Notes: generated by a model from the letters alone, not told the origin. A DNA stretch of 64,000 nucleotides from Thinopyrum elongatum (GCA_011799875.1 CM022303.1:544637632-544701631); one strand, 5' to 3'. Shown: positions 21,730 through 32,822, numbered from the stretch's first letter. A program made the numbers and translations.

Positions 21730-23757
21730 TGTAGGAGATATGCCCTAGAGGCAATAATAAATGTTATTATTTATCTCCGTGTTCATAATTAGGTTTATGT
21801 TCCATGCTATAACTGCTGTGGTTCCCGAGCCCGTATATCCATAAAGGCTCTGGGGAAAACCCATGTGCACGTGTGGAATAATAAACGGTAAAATGTATTC
21901 CTAGTCATGCCTCTAAGACTAGCTCAGGTGTTGCATGATGATTATGTTTTCCCAATCATAGGCATGTCTATGCCAGCAACTTTGAGGGCACAAATGTTAG
22001 AAGAACATTTGTGTTGAATCGACCCGATTGATGTTATGCTATGAGATACATTCGTCACAAGTTTATGGTTAATAACACAGAGATGGTTAATGTTTGCATG
22101 ATTCCTCAGAGCATGAGAGTATCGAGTTTCTTCATGCTTGATTCATGAACTTTGGGGTTTGTTAAACGTCATCCGTAAATGGATGGCTATTACGGCGGCT
22201 TACGGGTTCATGGGAAAGTATGTCAAGTAACTTGATAGCTCAAGATTGGGATTTGCTCCTCCGACGATGGAGAGATATCTCTGGGCCCTCTCGGTGTTAC
22301 GGTATCCATCATCGTCTGGCCAGACACTATGTGATTTGATCACGGGGATGCTGGAACACGGTAACGAGAAAAGAGAACAATACCGGTAACGAGGTAACTA
22401 GCATAGTGGACAAGTTGTTGATCCACGGGAATGCCTACATGTCTCACCTCGGGTATTTGTAACATATCGCGAAGCAACAGGAATAGCACACGGCAACTGG
22501 AGGTTCACTCGAATATTCATTCGTGTGGGTATAGGGGTCAATATGGGTGTCCACGGCTCCGATGTTGATCATTGATCGGAAGGGGTTCCGTGTCATGTCT
22601 ATACTTCATCGAACCTATAGGGTCACACGCTTAAGGGTCATCTATCTGCTGAATACTAGACAGGGAGTCTGAGAGAAAATCACCGAAAAAGTTTCGGACA
22701 CCGAAAAGTTTCGGACAGCGGAAAAGTTCCGCAGAGAGAGGTCACCGGATGAGTTCCGGTGAAACTGAAAAGTTGTTTCAGGGGATACCATTAAGTCAAA
22801 ATGGTTTCGGCACATGCCTGATAATTCTTGGAGGATGCCAGAATCATTCTGGAAACTTCTGGGAATTTTCTGGAAGAAAAACCGGAAATGTTCCGGGGCT
22901 GCCGGAACCGCTTCAGATGCTTTTCGCAGATGAAATCACTAAACTAGAATTGTTCCAGAACGCGTTGAAAATTATTTTAGTGGGTACTGGAAATGTACTA
23001 AGCCCACATAAATATTTTCAGTTTGAACGGACGCTGAAAAATGTCGTCGTGAATAGTGAAAGTGCTTTTTGGGTGGCTTCTTGGAGAAGCCACCTTGAGG
23101 GTCCTTTGGTATTTTTCCCCTTGGCTTCTTGGAGAAGCCACCCTTGGGCTTGGCCTATAAATAGGGGTGGAGGGGGCTGCCTAAAGACTCACTCCTTCTC
23201 ACATACAAGTGCCATGCAATGATCTGGCTTCTCTCTCCCTCCCACGAAAAGAGTTTCGTAGAGCCGAAAGGCTGTCTGGGTTCCGGTAGGAACTAGTTCT
23301 GGACGGCGAAGCCCTGCCGGATAGTTGACACCGTATGTGTGCAACTCTGTAGAGAGGTCGTAGTTTCGATCTTAGTGCCCGAGGGGCTGTTCGTGAGTGC
23401 CTCCCGAAGGGCTGTCCAAGTGACGGTCCGAGTTCTGTGAGTCCTCCCGAAGGGCTGTCCGAGTGACCGTTCGAGTTTCGAAGGTCCTCCCGAAGGGCTG
23501 TCCGCGACACCGTCCGGGGGACTGTTTGACCGCCTCCCGGAGGGCTGTCCGAAGGGAAGACGAGGGTATACATCCTCGCGGTTGGGAGGTTGTAAATCCT
23601 AGCTGCGGGGATCTGCACCACCGATCGTCATCGACTCTACTTTCGCTGCGCTACGAGTCGGTAACGAAAATGATCAAACCTTGTATGCAGTCTCCATAGT
23701 GGTCCTGGGCTGGTGCGTAGGTCGGAAAATTTTTGTTTTCTGCTGCGTTACCCTACA
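21730..23757 (+). repeat. 3' LTR of element B
   Basis: It is the same length as the 5' LTR (2028 bp), with about 11 substitutions and no length change seen. It repeats the palindrome series, promoter palindromes, TATA box and R/U5 array. The differences noticed are mostly transitions. Confidence 0.92.
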
Positions 23758-23897
23758 AGACCATCTTCATCCTACGCCTCCCACGGATTGATAACCTTAG
23801 GTCATCCACTTGAGGGAAAATTGCTACTGTCCTACAAAACTCTGCGCTTGGAGGCCCAACACGAGTCTACAAGAATAAAGTTGCGTAGTAGACATCA
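23758..23897 (+). repeat. Last part of the element A 3' LTR
   Basis: Positions 23758-23762 are the second agacc copy made by B. From 23763 the sequence continues the LTR interrupted at 14380 and matches, in reverse complement, the start of the E LTR at 58571-58715. It ends in CA at 23897, next to the ggcca duplication. Confidence 0.88.
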
Positions 23898-24933
23898 GGC
23901 CAACACGGTAACGGGCCTTTAACAGGCCAGAAAGACAGCAAAGGCTTAATTCTTGCACAGGCATAACGGGTCGTTAATGGGCCAGAATATAGGATGGGCT
24001 GGAAATGGCGCAACGGGTTAACAGGCCACAAACGGGCCGATTCTAACCACGGGCCGAATTTGGCCCATTAGGGGAACAGGCCAGTAATGGGCCTGAAGTA
24101 ATCGATGGCCGGAAAGGAGCCCAAGAATGTATGGGCCGTCAGTAGGCCGAAAGCTAACACGGGCTGGAAACGGCCCATGTGAATCATGGGCCGTTACTGG
24201 GCATAAAGAAATTTACTATTTATTATGGGCCAAAGTCACTGCGGCCCATTAAAGGGCCCAAAGATACGAAAGGCCTCGTATGGGCTGAAAGACATCATGG
24301 GCCATACATGGGCCAAAAATGAAACAGGCTGGTATTATACTGGACGGCCCACATGACGTTGTTGGGCCAATTTCGGGAACGCCATAACGGGCCGTGAGTT
24401 ACCGGGACATAAAATGGGCTATATGAAAACAGACCGTTAACAGGCTTTTCATGGGCCGGCCCGCGAGCTTTTGACCAAGTCAAATGGCCCAGCCTTTGTA
24501 AGCTAAATGGGCCAGTGTTGGGACGTCACACGTGTCGACATATCATAGGCGCCTATCTGACCCAATGATGAGCTAACACGTGTTTCCTCCGACCAATGAG
24601 AATTTTACACGTGGAAAATCGCCATTGGTCGTCGCTGTTAATGGGTTACCGGATCCAAAACCAGACCTGATAGCTTAACGGCGACCCATTACGGTGGATG
24701 CCACGTGTCGGTTACCCTTGACGAAAGCACATCCATGACGCGTCATTTATCGTCATGGAAGTGACCACTTCCATGATGATAACTTTGGTGTTGTCATGGA
24801 ACACTTCTACGACAGCACAGGTATGACTATCTTGATTCAGTCATAAAATTGTCATGGATGTACATGCATGACAGAAAATGTGACCTACTATGACAAACAC
24901 GTATCATCACGGAAGTGTATTTTTTTTGTAGTG
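23898..24933 (+). repeat. Right subterminal and terminal region of the CACTA element
   Basis: From 23898 to about 24510 the motif GGGCC/GGCCC (often aacGGGCCgtta or atgGGCC) occurs more than twenty times in both orientations. From 24510 the sequence changes to a TIR-proximal region with cacgtg-containing and gtcatgga-type repeats. A perfect palindrome CATGGAAGTG/CACTTCCATG lies at 24754-24775. The last 13 bases are the reverse complement of CACTACAAAAAAA. No ORF is credible here. Confidence 0.87.
24921..24933 (-). repeat. CACTA terminal inverted repeat, right end
   Basis: The minus strand reads CACTACAAAAAAA. Family C gag sequence resumes immediately at 24934 (aatatgcatcc). A 3-bp target duplication cannot be confirmed because the left end is not in the window. 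Confidence 0.85.
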
Positions 24934-24936
24934 AAT

Positions 24937-26345
24937 ATGCATCCTAGTCAATGCCTTTATGAGTTTGATAATTATATTACAATGAAAATGTTATGAAACA
25001 ATTGAAATATAATTCTGATATGATTGCTCGCTTGAGTGACTTGTTGTTTAGAATCTCCAATGATGTTAGAGGTGTAGGAAAACATGCCTCTATGGTTCAA
25101 ACTCAACTAGAACAAGTTGCTAAATCTCAAAGAGAATTGCTTGATGAAATGAATAATAATATAAATGATTTTGCTGTTAGAGTAACAACTAGAGGAGGTA
25201 AAATGACTCAGGAACCACTTTATCCTGTAGGACACCCTAAAAGAATTGAACAAGACTCCCAAAGAATTAACACTGATGCCCCTAGTCCTTCTAAAAAGAA
25301 GAAGAAAAAGAAAAATGATAGGACTTTGCATGCTTCTAGTGAACCTGAGATAGAAAAAACCCCTGAAGATAATAATGATGTTTCTATTTCTGATGCTGAA
25401 ACTCTATCTGGTAATGAACATTCACCTAGTGATAATGAAAAAGATAATGATGATGTTCATGAAGACACTCAACCAGACAATGATAAACAACCAGACAATG
25501 ATGTTCAAATAGAACCATCTATTGATCTTGATAACCCATAATATAAAAATATAAGATATGATAATAGAGATTTTGTTGCTAGAAAACATGGAAGAGAAAG
25601 AGAACCATGGGTTCAAAAACCCATGCCCTTTCCACCTAAATCAACTAAGAAAAAGGATGATGAAGAATTTGAACGATTTGCCGAAGTGCTTAGGCCAGTC
25701 TTTTTGTGCACTCGCTTGACAAATATATTAAAGATGGCCCCTTATGCAAAATATATGAAAGACATCATCTCTAATAAAAGAAAGATACTTGAAGATGAAA
25801 TCTCCACCATGCTTTCTAATTATTCTTTTAAGGATGGAGTACCTTAAAAACTTGGAGATCCGGGAATACCAACTATACCTTGCTCCATAAAAAGAAATTA
25901 TGTCAAAACTACTTTGTGTGATTTAGGAGCTGGTGTTAGTGTTATGCCTTTCTCTTTATATAAAAGACTTAATTTGAATAAACTCACACGTACTAAAATA
26001 TCTCTTCAAATGGCTGACAAATCAACAGCCATACCTATCGGCATTTGTGAGGATGTGCCCGTTGTTGTTGCAAATGTTACTATCTTAATTGACTTTGTTA
26101 TACTTGAGATGCCCGAGGACGACAACATGTCGATTATCCTTGGTAGACCCTTCTTGAATACTACAGGGGCTGTTATTGATTGCAATAAAAGCAAGGTCAC
26201 TTTTCATATCAATGGTAATGAACATACGGTGCACTTTCCAAAGAAACAATTCCAGGTGAATGGTATTAATGTTATTGAAGAATCTCTGACACTCGCTATT
26301 GGAATTTTTCAACTACCTCTACCTACTGCTAAAAAGAAATATTAA
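24937..26345 (+). pseudogene. gag (3' part) and protease-like segment, family C copy 1
   Basis: The reading frame is continuous from the CACTA border apart from nonsense codons at 25539-25541, 25845-25847 and 26343-26345. Copy 3 has sense codons at these places. The C-terminal gag part has a lysine run (near 25296-25320) and a strongly acidic Asn/Asp/Glu-rich linker. Downstream, LCDLGAGVSVMPFSLY (25914-25961) and IILGRPFL (26133-26156) are the catalytic and ILGR motifs of plant Gypsy retropepsins. The 5' half of gag lies on the far side of the CACTA element, outside the window. The first stop (caa to taa) looks like cytosine deamination. Confidence 0.8.
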
Positions 26346-26389
26346 ATGCTTATTGTTGGGGACATGAATATCCCCGTTGAGGTAACTTA

Positions 26390-26933
26390 GTGTTTTACGA
26401 AAGTTCTTCGGTTTTATGCTAATCGAAAGTAGTTGTTAATAAGACTTGATCAACCTTATTAATGGATCATTTTTGAGAGGTATGAAGTTAATGAATTTAG
26501 TAAGCACAACTTTCTGTTTCCAACGTTTGTTTTTTGTTTTTCTTAGTTAAATAAAATAAAATGCCATGTTTTGTCTGTTTTCTGAATTTCCCGTGCAATA
26601 AAAAATGACCCAAAAATAAAAGTTCTTAGAATGCCCTGAAAATTTAATACGTTTTTTTTTGAATATTTAAGAATTTTTTATGCAAATAACAACAAAGGGG
26701 GTGCACCAGGTGGGCACAACCCACCTGGGCGCACCAGCAGCCCCAGGCGCGCCCTGGTGGGCTGTGGTCCCCACGTTGGCCCCCTCACTTATCTCTTTAG
26801 CCCATGTCATCACCTACCTACAGAAAAAATCACCATTGCTCTATCCCTCTTTGTTCTTGCTCTCAAACCTGCGGATTTCGATCTCTTTGCTCGAAGCACC
26901 GTTTCCGAAATTGTTTTGGGGGATTGCTACTTG
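26390..26933 (+). promoter_or_regulatory. LTR-like block and leader before the third ORF, copy 1
   Basis: After the protease region there are ~200 bp of AT-rich sequence. Then comes a stretch resembling family C LTR U3 (aaataaaagttcttagaatg, compare 31963-31982) and the inverted repeat at 26715-26766 in LTR-like order. It is followed by a CT-rich leader-like segment ending in ttgctacttg|gtatgt. I see no TATAAA at the expected distance. The arrangement suggests an internal promoter or captured leader. Copies 2 and 3 keep it. Confidence 0.6.
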
Positions 26934-27155
26934 GTATGTGACTCCTCCATTGCTCCAATTAGTTTTCGCTTTAGTGGATTATATTTTGAATAATTAGCTA
27001 CTCTTGGTGCTACTGTAGATGAGCTTGCATGTTGAATTCTTAGAGTTCTAAGTAGTTTGAATGCTCAATATAGCCTCTATGCATCCCTATGAGTAGTTGC
27101 TATCAATCTTGTGAAGTTTTGTTGACAAAACTTTTGTGACCCAATTTTTTTTTAG
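26934..27155 (+). other. Predicted intron before the third ORF, copy 1
   Basis: The donor ttg|GTATGT and acceptor TTTTTTTTTAG| bound 222 bp of T-rich sequence. Copies 2 and 3 have matching 220-bp introns with a CAG acceptor. The third-ORF ATG follows 17 bases later at 27172. Confidence 0.6.
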
Positions 27156-27171
27156 AAAATTGTACGCAAAT

Positions 27172-28194
27172 ATGATGAACTTCTTTGGAAGGAGTTCTTC
27201 GAGGCGGAGGTCCTCGGAGGCATCTTCTAATAGGGGCTCAACCCGTCAATCTTATGTTGAACCAAGTGCAAGTTCAATACGGGATGCCGCCACCAAATCA
27301 TGCTTATGGCCACGCGACGATTTCATGGTGATGGCAGGTATTAAAGAAGAATTTGAGCAATATGTTCACAATGCCGAGCTTAGTCCCTACATTGAAGATA
27401 TGTGCAACCAGTATATCAGTCTCATAGAATCATTTACTAAAGAGTTTAAATTTCATCCTCGTGAGTCTAGAGTTTCGTTTAAACTTTATGACCGTTCAAT
27501 TACCATGTCTCTAGATGCGTTTAGTGGTGTGTGTAAAATTCCATTTTGGGGTTTGTTGGACGAACCACCAAGGTCTGAGTATGAGTTATTTTTAACTAGT
27601 CTTTGCTATGGTGAGAATAGAGGAGTGACGCAAGGTAGAATAAAAAGTATTCACTTCCCATCGATTCAATACTTTGAACTCTTTAATGGAAAATGCATCA
27701 TAGGCAAACAAGACTGTAGTACACTCTGTGCTCCTGACTTGAGCCTTATACACACTGCTCTTACCGGTGTTAAATGTTATAACCTTGGAGCGATTGTTAT
27801 ACGCAGATTGCAACACAACGCTGGTAGTGGATATTTTTATGGTGGGATTTATGCTTCACGTTTAGCACAGGAGTTTGGTGTATCACTTTGGCCTAATGAT
27901 CCCATCCTTCCCACTCAGTACTTAGAATTTGAGGCCATGAAGCGCCATAAGTTCCTTAAGGGTGAAATCAATGATTATACATATAGCCTATTGTTCAATA
28001 AAAATTTCATTGTGGACACCTTTTTGCCTGCGCCTGCTCTCTTTGATTATCACAGCAAGGGAAGATATTATGTTCTTGAGAGCAAGGCCCGCGCACACAA
28101 CGTAGAGATTGTGGCTGCTCGGCAGGCTGTGGAGGCTGCACCAAGAGCCTCCGTGAGCTATCACTCCAATTATTACACAGGCTACAGACGATGA
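27172..28194 (+). CDS. Third ORF of family C, copy 1, intact, ~340 aa
   Basis: The frame is open from ATG 27172 (a second ATG follows at once) to TGA 28192-28194. It can extend upstream to 27136 only through non-ATG codons that lie in the predicted intron. The N-terminus is basic and serine-rich (RSSSRRRSSEASS), followed by a conserved body: CLWPRDDFMVMAGIKEEF near the start, a central GVTQGRIKSIHFPSIQYF, then APDLSLIHTAL, YNLGAIV and GGIYASRLAQEFGV. From memory it resembles plant proteins labelled Athila/Arabidopsis retrotransposon ORF1 C-terminal domain; I cannot verify this and assign no function. It occupies the place where pol would be expected. Copy 3 is a broken relative and copy 2 a diverged one. 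Confidence 0.7.
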   Translation: MMNFFGRSSSRRRSSEASSNRGSTRQSYVEPSASSIRDAATKSCLWPRDDFMVMAGIKEEFEQYVHNAELSPYIEDMCNQYISLIESFTKEFKFHPRESRVSFKLYDRSITMSLDAFSGVCKIPFWGLLDEPPRSEYELFLTSLCYGENRGVTQGRIKSIHFPSIQYFELFNGKCIIGKQDCSTLCAPDLSLIHTALTGVKCYNLGAIVIRRLQHNAGSGYFYGGIYASRLAQEFGVSLWPNDPILPTQYLEFEAMKRHKFLKGEINDYTYSLLFNKNFIVDTFLPAPALFDYHSKGRYYVLESKARAHNVEIVAARQAVEAAPRASVSYHSNYYTGYRR

Positions 28195-28339
28195 TTACCA
28201 AGCTAGGCCAAAAGCCTAAGCTTGGGGGAGTACGTATTTCCACCAACATTACATTCATGTTCACACATTTCATTCTAGTTATCGGTGTTCATACTTTTTC
28301 ATTGTATTATCCATGCTAGATTTATTTTCTCGCTTTCTT
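28195..28339 (+). other. 3' flank of the third ORF, copy 1
   Basis: It is nearly identical to 44430-44574 and 57396-57540. It contains an internal aagcttgggggagtac motif at 28217-28232 that resembles the polypurine tract before the LTR. It is cut at 28339 by fragment F. Confidence 0.7.
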
Positions 28340-30640
28340 TGTAGCGATCCGACCTCAGATGGTCAAATCTCTGTGTTCAAGTGTCATCCCTGGATCGGTA
28401 ATGCTGACACACATAGTACTCGAAGGATTTATAATAGAGTGCAATCACACACTTATTACATCGAATGTCTCAAAAGAGAACTTATTACAATAAATATGGC
28501 TTAAGGCCATCTAAATAAGATAACAGCGGAAGGCTTGGAAGATAAAGTGAGTCCATCAACTCCAACGGCATAGCCGAGTGCACGACAATGACCTAGCGCA
28601 CCTTACTCTTCATCTGAAAAGTCTGCAACATGATATGTTGCAGCCCAAAACGGGTCAGCACATGGAATATGCTGGCAATATAACACAGTAGAGCAAGGAA
28701 CAGATAAATGCTATCACTACATGCATATATGGCTGGTGGAAAAGCTCTAGGGTTATATTGTTTTGCGAAAAGCCAATTTTTCCCTACATCAAAGGAATAT
28801 GTTTTATTTAACTATCATGGTGGTTGTTAAACATTGAGAAGGTAAATCCCCATCTCAATCCCAATTAAAAGTAATCATTAAACCCAACAAATTAATTTAG
28901 AGTGATGGGATCAAATCAATAATTCAAGTACCAGATACTCAAGATGTCCATAACCGGGGACACGGCTAACCATGATTAGTTTATACACTCTGCAGAGGTT
29001 TGCGCACTTTTCCCCACAAGACTCGATCTCCCCCGTTGGATTTCTCGCACTACATGGTGTTTGAGAAACGGATGACCGAGACACAATCTTTCAGAAACAT
29101 TTACTCTTTACTCTGGGTAGACAGTTACACCTACTTTCCCCTACATCTGCTAGCCTACCACTGAAAGAGGTCATGCAACCTACTCAACTATGCTAGAGCC
29201 CATAATAGCTTGTGGCTGCACACGGAAGTTTCTAGCATGAATAATCTTATGATCCCTTTGAGCCTGGGTGGCGAACCAAAAAGACAACACTGGTATATCC
29301 CCTGGTGCCAGCAACCAATCCACCCAGATGTGTATTTAAGTAGCCACCTTAAGTTAACCATTAATTAACAATCTCACATCTGTCATGGATACACTCAAAA
29401 CCCAATCCACGTCTACGAGCATAGCATGACAATATAAGCATAACGTAGAAGTAACTCCCAAGGGTTTGATAATAAAGGGCAATAGGTTCTACCTCATCAT
29501 CTACTTCCCAATACCCACAAGTTAATCACATCCTAATCATGCAGTGTTTGAGGATTTAACTAATGCATAAAAACTGGGTAATGAAGGGATATGATCAAAG
29601 TGTTACTTGCCTTGCTGACGATCTGCAAACCCTAGAGACTCGTAGTAGCACGCTTCGCACTCCGGGAATTCTATCGCAAACAAACAATAGCATACATAAG
29701 CAATCAAGCATGGATGCAAGGGTAAAACTCAAATAAGAAGATCAAATCTGAAAGTTCAACTGAAGAGATTCGATCTGCAAAAAGAATCAAACGAATCGGA
29801 GCTATGGAACTGAAACTACGGTCAAAAGAACTTCGAAAACAAATCTGCTTGAAACCAAATTTTAAATTGTCAAAATCATGTTCAAGTTGATTAAACAGAA
29901 AGAGGGGTTCAAGACGAAGATTTTGGCGTTGGTTTCACTGGATTTGGACAAACGGTTTAGAAACGGCGAGGGTTTGAAGATTAGGGGCTAATCTGCGATA
30001 AAAATAATCGTGGATAGGTCCCTGGCCGAAAATAAACAGAAAAAGAAAAATCTATCGGACCAACGTCCGCTAACAGAGACGAACGGGCGAAAACGCTCAT
30101 TAAAACGAACGAACGAACGAACGTTCGCAAACGAACTAAACCGATAAAAACCGAACCGATCTAAAAATAAAAAAAACGAACCTAGGGTTTTAAGAAAAAC
30201 CGACGGTTTTTTACCTAAAACCGAAAAAAAACCGGCGGCGAGATCCGGCGGCTGCGGGGCAGGGCGGCTTGGGGAAGGGGCCGGCCGAGGCCGTGGCGGC
30301 GCCGTACTCCGAGAGGAGTCCCGGTCGGGGACGGGGACAAAGGCGGTGGCGGCTGGGCCGGCCTGCTCGGCTGGGCCTTCAGCCCAGTCGGGCGACGAAA
30401 CCTCTTTTTTTTAAATAAGATTCCGCCGAGAAAAATCCTAAATAAAATAAATAAATAAAAATTCTAAAAATGCCAAAAACAATTTTCGCTGTCTAAATAG
30501 AATATTTAGAACAAAGTGAACATTTTCTTGGCCTAAAAATGCAATTTTGAAAAATGCATATTTTTTCTAATTCAAATAAAATAGCAATAAAATCCAAATA
30601 AAATTATTTATTTGAATTTAACATTTTTCCTCCAATATTT
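28340..30640 (+). mobile_element. Truncated Gypsy-type LTR (fragment F) in copy 1
   Basis: It starts TGTAGCGATCCGACC, an LTR-like TG start, exactly where copies 2 and 3 continue uninterrupted. It has no visible CA end before host sequence resumes at ~30640 (aatatttatg). About 700 bp of host (equivalent to 44575-45280) are missing, so insertion was followed by deletion or recombination at the aatattta border. There is a GC-rich patch at 30225-30405 and a cgaa microsatellite near 30107-30124. No ORF is credible. The LTR family is not identified. Confidence 0.65.
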
Positions 30641-31825
30641 ATGTTCATGGTGTTCATATCCTACACATGCTAGTATCCAATGTTACTTATGCATAATGCA
30701 TGTTCATGACCGTTTTCGCTCTCTAGCTGGCCGCTTCTCAACCTATTTGCTAGCCTTCGCCTGTACTAAGCGGGAAAACTGCTTGTGCATCAAAATCCTA
30801 AAACCCATGTTATTCCAGATGAGTCCACCATATACCTACCTATATGCGGTATTACCCTGCCATTCTAAGTAAATTTGCATGTGCCACCTCTAAAAACTTC
30901 AAATAAACATCCGTTTTTGTGTGCCTGGAGTTTTCATAGAGTGACAGGAGGTAGTGAATATCTTCCATGCTTAGCGGGTTATTCTCATGATGAGTCTTTA
31001 TTCACTCATCCTTGCATGAGAGGGACGGTAATAGGGATTCCCATTCCTGAATTCAAATTGCAAATAATTAAACAAAACTCCCCCAGGACTGATGTTGGTA
31101 TGGACGGTACCCGTGGATTCGGCTAGCCGTGGAGTGTGTTTATTGGTGGAGGGGGAGTAAACCTTTACTTTTATCGCTTGGGAACCGCCACTAATGTGTT
31201 TAGCATGGAAGATATCGATAACTAATGGTCGCGAAGTAAAAAGGAAGGGTGCATTTCTCCAAATTTCATTTATCTCTGTTTTAAAAATCTGAGCTCTAGC
31301 ACCGCTGCAAATCACTGCTTCCCTCTGCGAAGGGACTTTCTATTTAATTAGATGTTGTGTCATCACCTTCTCAAATAAGCGCCAGATTTGAGAGCACTAT
31401 TGTCATCCTCATGCATTGTGTATAGCTAATGTTGGATGCATCATGACTGGATCTTTTCTACCATGAATTACAATGTTTAGTCGCTGCTTGAACTTTGGAG
31501 GTGCTCTGCATTTATGTTTTGCTGTCTCAGAAAGGGCTAGCGAGATACCACTGTTGTCATATTATATCATGATCATTTTGACAAAGTGTTGTAAGTTGAG
31601 ATGCTTTATTATTGCTCGCTAGCTGCTTATGCCATTGATATGGGTTAATATAATTCCTAAGGTTATTGTCGACATGGTTAGTCATAATCTTTGCTGAAAA
31701 CCTGGGTGCCACTAAAGCTTATTTATGTAAATAAGAGCAAAAGAGTTCGTAAATGTTTTTCTTTTTCATTTCAGTTTATCAACTGAATTGCTGGAGGACA
31801 AGCAAAGGTTTAAGCTTGGGGGAGT
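30641..31825 (+). other. 3' noncoding internal region of copy 1, with polypurine tract
   Basis: It matches copy 2 at 45280-46476 closely. It carries three blocks also present in A, D and E: gcttgtgcatcaaaat with atacctacctatatgcgg (30750-30880), tggtatggacgg with ggctagccgtggag (31083-31135), and the cttccctctgcgaaggga hairpin (31318-31335). The aagcttgggggagt stretch just before 31826 fits the polypurine tract. The short open frames are not conserved between copies. Confidence 0.75.
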
Positions 31826-32822
31826 TGATACGTCTCCGTCATATCTACTTTTCCTAACGCTTTTACTCTTGTTTTGGACTCTAATTTGCATGATTTGAAT
31901 GAAACTAACCCGGACTGACGCTGTTTTCAGCAGAACTACCATGGTGTTGTTTTTGTGCAGAAATAAAAGTTCTCAGAATGGAATGAAACTTTTTGGAGAA
32001 TTTTTATACAATAAAAGAAAAATACTGGAGCCAAGAACCACCGGAGGGGGGTCCCTGGGGGAGCACAACCCACCAGGTCCGACGCTATAAAATCCTATTT
32101 TCGGAGAAAAAATTTGGGGAGAAAGAATTATCGCGTTTCACGAGACAGAGCCGCCGCCACCTCCTGTTCTTCATCGGGAGGCCAGATCTGGAGTCCGTTT
32201 GGGGCTCCGGAGAGGGGGATCTTCGATCTTCGTCATCACTAACCCTTCCCCATCGCCAATTCCATGATGCTCCCCACCAGGAGTGAGTAATTCTTTCGTA
32301 GGCTCGCTGGTCGGTGAGGGAGTTGGATGAGATTCATCTTGTAATCGAGTTAGTTTTGTTAGGGCTTGATCCCTAGTATCGATTATGTTCTGAGATTGAT
32401 GTTGCTATGACTTTGCCATGCTTAATGCTTGTCACTTTGGGCCCGGGTGCCATGATTTCAGATCTGAACTGTTTATGTTATCACCATTATATCTATGTTC
32501 TAGATCCGATCTTCCAAGTTATAGTCAGCTATTACGTGTTATGATCTGTAAACCCCAGAGTGACAGTATTCAGGATACTTTCCGGTGATGACCGTAGTTT
32601 AAGGAGTTCATGTATTCACTTTGTGCTAATTCTTTGTTCTAGTTCTCTATTAAAAGGAGGCCTTAATATCCCTTAGTTTCCTTATGAACCCCGCTGCCAC
32701 GGGAGGGTAAGACAAAAGATGTCATGCAAGTTCTTTCCATAAGCACGTGCCTATATTATATTTATGAACTAGAGCTAGTTTTGTATCGCCCTAGGTTATG
32801 ACTGTTATATGATGAATATCAT
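31826..32822 (+). repeat. Shared LTR of copies 1 and 2, first part (LTR1)
   Basis: It starts TGATACGTCTCC after the polypurine tract and has TATAAAA at 32086-32092. A ~60-bp deletion near 32074 removes most of the inverted repeat present in the other family C LTRs, leaving only the cacaacccacc arm. Element D interrupts it after 32822; the rest is at 39629-39957. Confidence 0.85.

Larger units (their letters stand above)
14381..23757 (+). mobile_element. Copia-type LTR retrotransposon B, recent insertion with decayed pol
   Basis: Two complete 2028-bp LTRs (14381-16408 and 21730-23757) start TGTAGGAGATATGCCC and end CCCTACA. They are flanked by agacc at 14376-14380 and 23758-23762. I count about 11 differences between the LTRs, roughly 0.5%. 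A primer site near 16410 resembles the initiator-Met tRNA type and a polypurine tract lies at 21719-21729. The internal region keeps recognisable integrase, reverse transcriptase and RNase H remnants in Copia order (integrase before RT), all broken by stops and indels. The LTR start shares ATATGCCCTAGAGGCAATAA with BARE1/Angela. Confidence 0.92.
8709..23897 (+). mobile_element. LTR retrotransposon A (non-autonomous Gypsy-like), split by element B
   Basis: The element starts TGATACGTCTCC at 8709 and ends GTAGACATCA at 23897. It is flanked by ggcca at 8704-8708 and 23898-23902, a 5-bp target-site duplication. The 5' LTR is truncated and fused to the internal region. The 3' LTR (12955-14380, then 23763-23897) is interrupted by Copia-type element B. 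The internal region has only a decayed acidic ORF and no pol domain. The LTR start recalls wheat families such as Sabrina, WHAM or Fatima, but I cannot assign it. E is its relative on the opposite strand. Confidence 0.88.
1686..24933 (+). mobile_element. CACTA (En/Spm-type) DNA transposon, interrupted by elements A and B
   Basis: The right end at 24933 reads, on the minus strand, CACTACAAAAAAA, the CACTA terminal inverted repeat. GGGCC-rich subterminal repeats occupy 8520-8708 and 23898-24480; these two parts were contiguous before element A inserted, as shown by the ggcca duplication. The element holds a 1.11-kb tandem array and a spliced Ptta/En-Spm-type gene. I find no TNP2-type transposase, so it is probably non-autonomous or has lost that gene to the left. 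The left terminus is outside the window. The right end abuts family C gag sequence, so this element inserted into copy 1. Confidence 0.85.

Noticed and set aside
30107..30124. Short cgaa repeats as a possible CRISPR-like or regulatory array
   Set aside because: This is a simple microsatellite without spacers, inside LTR fragment F of a plant genome.
30612..30872. 86-codon ORF across the shared noncoding block
   Set aside because: The frame is not kept in copies 2 and 3 or in D, E and A, although the nucleotides are conserved.
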